NCBI GenBank assembly: GCA_934448295.1
Contig: CAKSEY010000013.1
Span: forward strand, 1 to 64,000
Reading direction: 5' to 3'
Source of the DNA: an uncultured Oscillospiraceae bacterium
GTDB lineage: Bacteria; Bacillota; Clostridia; Oscillospirales; Ruminococcaceae
DNA: 64,000 nucleotides
Shown: positions 61,601 to 64,000 of the stretch, piece after piece
Position numbering within the stretch: the first letter of the stretch is position 1
How the letters are laid out: the number at the start of each line of letters is the position of its first letter
Made by a program: the position numbers and the translations under genes
The notes under the pieces: generated by a model
The model's input: the letters and a program-made list of their open reading frames with translations, nothing else
What the model was told of the DNA's origin: nothing
Databases searched by the model: none

Positions 61601-64000
61601 CCGGAAGTCTGGGGTCAGACTATCGGAATCGACGCTTATCCCTGTGTGCTGAATTCCGACAACAAGGTCATCAGGGATTACACTAACCTCGGCTGGCATA
61701 ACCATACCGGCGGTACAACTGAAGATGACTGCCCCAAGTGCGTCAAAAAGCCAAAGCAGGAAAAAGGCGTATATCAGATAAGCACGATACAAGAGCTTTA
61801 CTGGTTCTCAGCCTATGTAAATAACACTGACAACAGTATAAAAGCAGTACTTGCGAACGATATCACCGTAAACGAGGACATCAGCGCACAGGACGCCTTT
61901 ATCTGGACTCCGGCGGGAACCGGCTCCAAGCCGTTCACAGGCACGTTTGACGGCAAGGGACATATCATCCGCGGTCTTGTGAAAGAAAACTCCACAGAGC
62001 CGGTCGGACTGTTCGGTGTGATCGGCAGCGGCGCAGAAGTATCCAACGTCGGCGTTGTAAACTGCAGATTCAGAAGCAAAGATGTTGCAGGCGAAATTGC
62101 AGGAAGCAATGAAGGAACCATAACCGATTCGTACATATATAACATCTCGCTCGGAAACAGCACTCCGATCGTGGCTTCCGGCACTGGTGAAATAGACAAC
62201 TGTTACGTCCTGAACGATACCGCTGACTTCGCCGAGTTCGCATACAAGCTCAACGGAAGTTCGCAGACGTGGGGGTTCAAAATACGCATTGACGAACTCC
62301 CGACTGCGATTAGCGAGGCGAACCGTGTTTACCTCGGCAAGACCTCCTACCACAACCATGCTGAAAATACTCTGTACTGCGATGACTGCTGCGATTTCGT
62401 ACTCACAAAGCCGACTGAGGAAAACGGCTGGTACCTGATAAGCGAGCCAGTCGAGCTGGCATGGTTTGCAAGGCTGATAAACGGCGGCATAGACGCCGAG
62501 GATCATACCAAAGCCAAAGCGAAACTTACCGCAGATCTTAATTTCTCCAAATATACAGGTTACAACTGGACTCCCATCGGCACAGCGGATAAACCGTTCA
62601 GCGGAACATTCGACGGCAGCTCTCACACGATATCCGGGCTGAAATCGTCCGGCGCTGATCATGCCGGACTGTTCGGATATGCAGATGGAGCAGAAATAAG
62701 CAAGCTTATCGTGAGCGGCTGTGAGTTCAGCGGTAAGGAATCCGCCGCAGCAATGTGCGGCAGCGTCGGCACAAACGGCGTTACATTCAATTTCTGCGGC
62801 AGCTATGGCAACAAGCTGACGGGACCTTCCAACGCAGGCTTCGCAGGCGCTTCAGCCGGAGAGGTGACTCTGTACCGCTGCTATACCGCTGACAGCGATA
62901 AGTTCTCCGATGGTAACAACAGAGTTTCCGTTTCTTATGCAGTTAGCGGCAATGCTGCCGATAACGCAATGACAGAGGCGCAGTTCAAAAGCGGCGAGCT
63001 TACCTATGCGCTAAACAACGGTCTGGATAAAGCGGTGTGGTTCCAGACCATCAATACGCAGGATTACCCGCAGTTCAGCGGTGAAACGGTCTACAAGACT
63101 TCCCCCTGCGTAAGCTACACCAATGACAGCGCCAAAACCAAGAAGCCGCATGACATCGGTGATGACGATAAATGCAAGGCGTGTGGAGAACGCGGCGTTC
63201 CAAAATTGAACAGCAATGGTCAGTATGAACTGTCCACTGAACTGCATATGCTGTGGTTTGCGAAGAACGTCAGCAGCGGGGAAGACAGCGCGGTTCTGAT
63301 GAATGATATCGACATGACAGGGACAGAATGGACTCCCATAGGCACAGCGGATAAGCCGTTCAGCGGAACGTTCGACGGCAGAGGTTATACGATATCCAGG
63401 CTGAATTATTCCGGCGAGTATGCCGGACTGTTCGGTCATGTGAACAACGGCACGATAAGCAACATCAAGCTGGCTGATTCGTCCTTCGAAAACGGTACTG
63501 TAAGCGGAGGCATCTGCGCAGTCAACAACGGCGGAACGATCGAAAACTGCGCCGTTGATAACGTCGCTGTAAGCGGCGGAACCGCAGGCGGTATCTGCGG
63601 TCAGAACTCCGGAACGATCACGGACTGCTTCTTTTCCGGCGAGGTGTCTTCTGACGGAAAATCCGGCGGTATCTGCGGTTCCAACAGCGGCACTATAAGG
63701 AGCGCTGTTTCCCTGTATGCAGGCGCAGCCGTCGGCGAAAACACAAACGGCAGTATCACAAATTGCTTTTACAACAGCGATATTGCAGGAAAACCGAAAT
63801 TCGGCAGCGGCCTTGATACCACAGGTCTGACGAATCCAAGCATTTTAGAAAAACTTGGAAGCAAATGGAGCAAGGCGGCTAACACTGCGACCGTTCTTTT
63901 CTATCCGGAGCTTACCGTTTTCAAAACGGACAAATACAATGTCGGGGTAAAGTACAGACTGACGCTTGAAAACACCGACAAGGCGCCGGTTTATAATGAT
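58622..64000 (+). CDS. Second giant secreted GLUG-repeat protein, incomplete at the window edge
   Basis: TTG 58622 is the start: GGAGG (58610-58614) lies 7 nt before it and no ATG or GTG is available upstream in frame. 1793 codons are visible without a stop. A signal peptide (KTVLKRALCGITAFVVAAGA ... VTAYA) is followed by long beta-helix blocks of the type EWTPIGTADKPFSGTFDGRG ... GLFG and GGICGQNSGTITDC. Five His/Cys cassettes recur between blocks (HNHESAGQIDCDKC, HNHLGSETCPICG, HNHTGGTTEDDCPKC, HNHAENTLYCDDC, DIGDDDKCKACG). The end, VGVKYRLTLENTDKAPVYND, matches VPSVKYAKKLELN...EPVYGDD in the first protein, so MBG repeats and perhaps a dockerin should follow. Likely a surface adhesin or cellulosome component. 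Confidence 0.88.
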   Translation, partial: MKTVLKRALCGITAFVVAAGAMSYFPADTFPGIACGVTAYAENETWRSTITAADLTTIGGKGTEDSPYEITTAEELLAVMEARRTIYAKLMKNIVINDGLLNRINNETGTPKDNSDSIVCWTPISDGGCINLDGNNLTISGLYINETGKAGLCASLGVGSFKNLTITDSFVKGGDNVGVLVGDSSYSTGSLSADNVKIENTIVRGNNCVGGLFGSLETTTDKTEYTITNCTVGSDVTVTSTGVTVTGTGSKVGGIAGECRGTITNCTVGSDVTVTSTGTDTDTDAGNKVGGIAGEFAGKFRGTILNSSSAATVTGKNYVGGVVGYAGGNAEKIWYCHNDGTVKGVESVGGVLGYGDGINESPICYIYNTGNVSGDNDVAGLVGTARISPKYSYNIGNVAYNDGSIAPQLMNYSSYFAPKRYLFYPENTVPYSESGKKGQTTTNESNETVIAFKMDQVASGELAWRLNLKSDKSKENGYANIWVQNIGSDGCPTFGDARYVVYPSKDGYHNHESAGQIDCDKCRGVAWDPYYYVPKNYADPSRYEITNYHELLGLAKLFNESNSNYIRAVLMNDIVFNENLLDENGNVQGDDLIVWTPIGDTPIGTEKNYFNGNFNGNGHTISGLYVNGGDYAGLFGKAQGAPVIKGVGIVDSYFKGTYVGGIAGAYYDPNGGAYDFVAGCFTYNVKLEGTHSDQLVGDISGNGKGKLKNNYCLANEVQNTHGTSCSADDFASGMVAYQMNKYFTENGNGNVWGQVVTSNESEPVDPLPTAYREIGNGGSNKVINFAGKYHNHLGSETCPICGTVNLQNPDEVNGVYQIDTPSKLLWLADHVNKVNGIQKAVLTADIDMTGIEWTPIGTKVSPFKGEFDGRGHVIKNLTVNDTSLECAGLFGYVSRFSNPAVIKNLGVVGDFTGGEYVGGIAGYSEESEISNCFFIGTVSGTKTNGIANEDPEDPIGNNVKNCYFQSDSTDTNARTENQFRSGEVAELLNDGSTPEVWGQTIGIDAYPCVLNSDNKVIRDYTNLGWHNHTGGTTEDDCPKCVKKPKQEKGVYQISTIQELYWFSAYVNNTDNSIKAVLANDITVNEDISAQDAFIWTPAGTGSKPFTGTFDGKGHIIRGLVKENSTEPVGLFGVIGSGAEVSNVGVVNCRFRSKDVAGEIAGSNEGTITDSYIYNISLGNSTPIVASGTGEIDNCYVLNDTADFAEFAYKLNGSSQTWGFKIRIDELPTAISEANRVYLGKTSYHNHAENTLYCDDCCDFVLTKPTEENGWYLISEPVELAWFARLINGGIDAEDHTKAKAKLTADLNFSKYTGYNWTPIGTADKPFSGTFDGSSHTISGLKSSGADHAGLFGYADGAEISKLIVSGCEFSGKESAAAMCGSVGTNGVTFNFCGSYGNKLTGPSNAGFAGASAGEVTLYRCYTADSDKFSDGNNRVSVSYAVSGNAADNAMTEAQFKSGELTYALNNGLDKAVWFQTINTQDYPQFSGETVYKTSPCVSYTNDSAKTKKPHDIGDDDKCKACGERGVPKLNSNGQYELSTELHMLWFAKNVSSGEDSAVLMNDIDMTGTEWTPIGTADKPFSGTFDGRGYTISRLNYSGEYAGLFGHVNNGTISNIKLADSSFENGTVSGGICAVNNGGTIENCAVDNVAVSGGTAGGICGQNSGTITDCFFSGEVSSDGKSGGICGSNSGTIRSAVSLYAGAAVGENTNGSITNCFYNSDIAGKPKFGSGLDTTGLTNPSILEKLGSKWSKAANTATVLFYPELTVFKTDKYNVGVKYRLTLENTDKAPVYND
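59301..59516 (+). repeat. 108-bp in-frame tandem duplication in the second GLUG protein
   Basis: TAACAAATTGTACTGTCGGG begins at 59301 and again at 59409. The two copies stay nearly identical over the first 45 bp and again over AAAGTCGGCGGTATCGCAGG. In between, a short ACCGACACCG run has expanded in the second copy. The 36-codon unit keeps the frame and adds one beta-helix turn. Confidence 0.8.

Overview
The window looks like the chromosome of a Ruminococcus-type clostridium (Gram-positive Firmicutes, gut or rumen fibre degrader). The evidence is a type-I dockerin at the end of an 1801-residue secreted protein, an NPxTG-type sorting signal, lipobox lipoproteins, GH16 and GH5 glucanases, strong AGGAGG ribosome sites and many sigma-A promoters with exact 17-bp spacers. 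This is read from sequence features only; no database search was run.

Region 1 (about 0.3-21 kb) is a defence island. After a divergent XRE regulator comes a seven-gene operon: a 524-aa unknown protein, a PAPS-reductase/4Fe-4S protein (BrxP/DndC-like, fused to a DUF4007-like tail), a 1408-aa P-loop ATPase (BrxC-like), PglZ, a short BrxL, a 63-aa cysteine-rich protein and a DndA/IscS-type cysteine desulfurase. This matches BREX type 4, which has no methyltransferase and is expected to mark DNA with sulfur. Its terminator abuts the promoter of a complete Wadjet operon, jetABCD, whose JetA/JetB are of the DUF5716/DUF6063 kind.

Region 2 (21-26 kb) is the core of an integrative element: multi-HTH repressor, excisionase, DUF4373 replication protein, DnaC-like loader and tyrosine integrase. 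Two 89-bp folded repeats with a compensatory base-pair change frame the space between loader and integrase. Region 3 (26-35.5 kb) holds a RloC-like AAA ATPase/candidate anticodon nuclease, a fic/AlbA_2 deletion scar, a HipBST toxin-antitoxin operon with three regularly spaced operators, two GNAT acetyltransferases and a phage structural-gene remnant with a frameshift.

Region 4 (35.5-41.6 kb) is a glycan locus: solute-binding lipoprotein, wall-anchored protein, AraC regulator, secreted GH16, cytoplasmic GH5 and an alpha/beta hydrolase. Region 5 (41.7-64 kb) is bounded by two very large paralogous GLUG-repeat secreted proteins; the second starts with TTG and runs off the right edge. Between them lies decaying DNA: an IS5-like element, its 424-bp non-autonomous derivative, a MITE family with 17-bp terminal inverted repeats, several broken alpha/beta hydrolases, fragments of IS3 transposase, MATE transporter, glycerol dehydrogenase and PfkB kinase, and one intact SNF2 helicase with a SWIM finger. 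I saw no tRNA, rRNA or CRISPR array.
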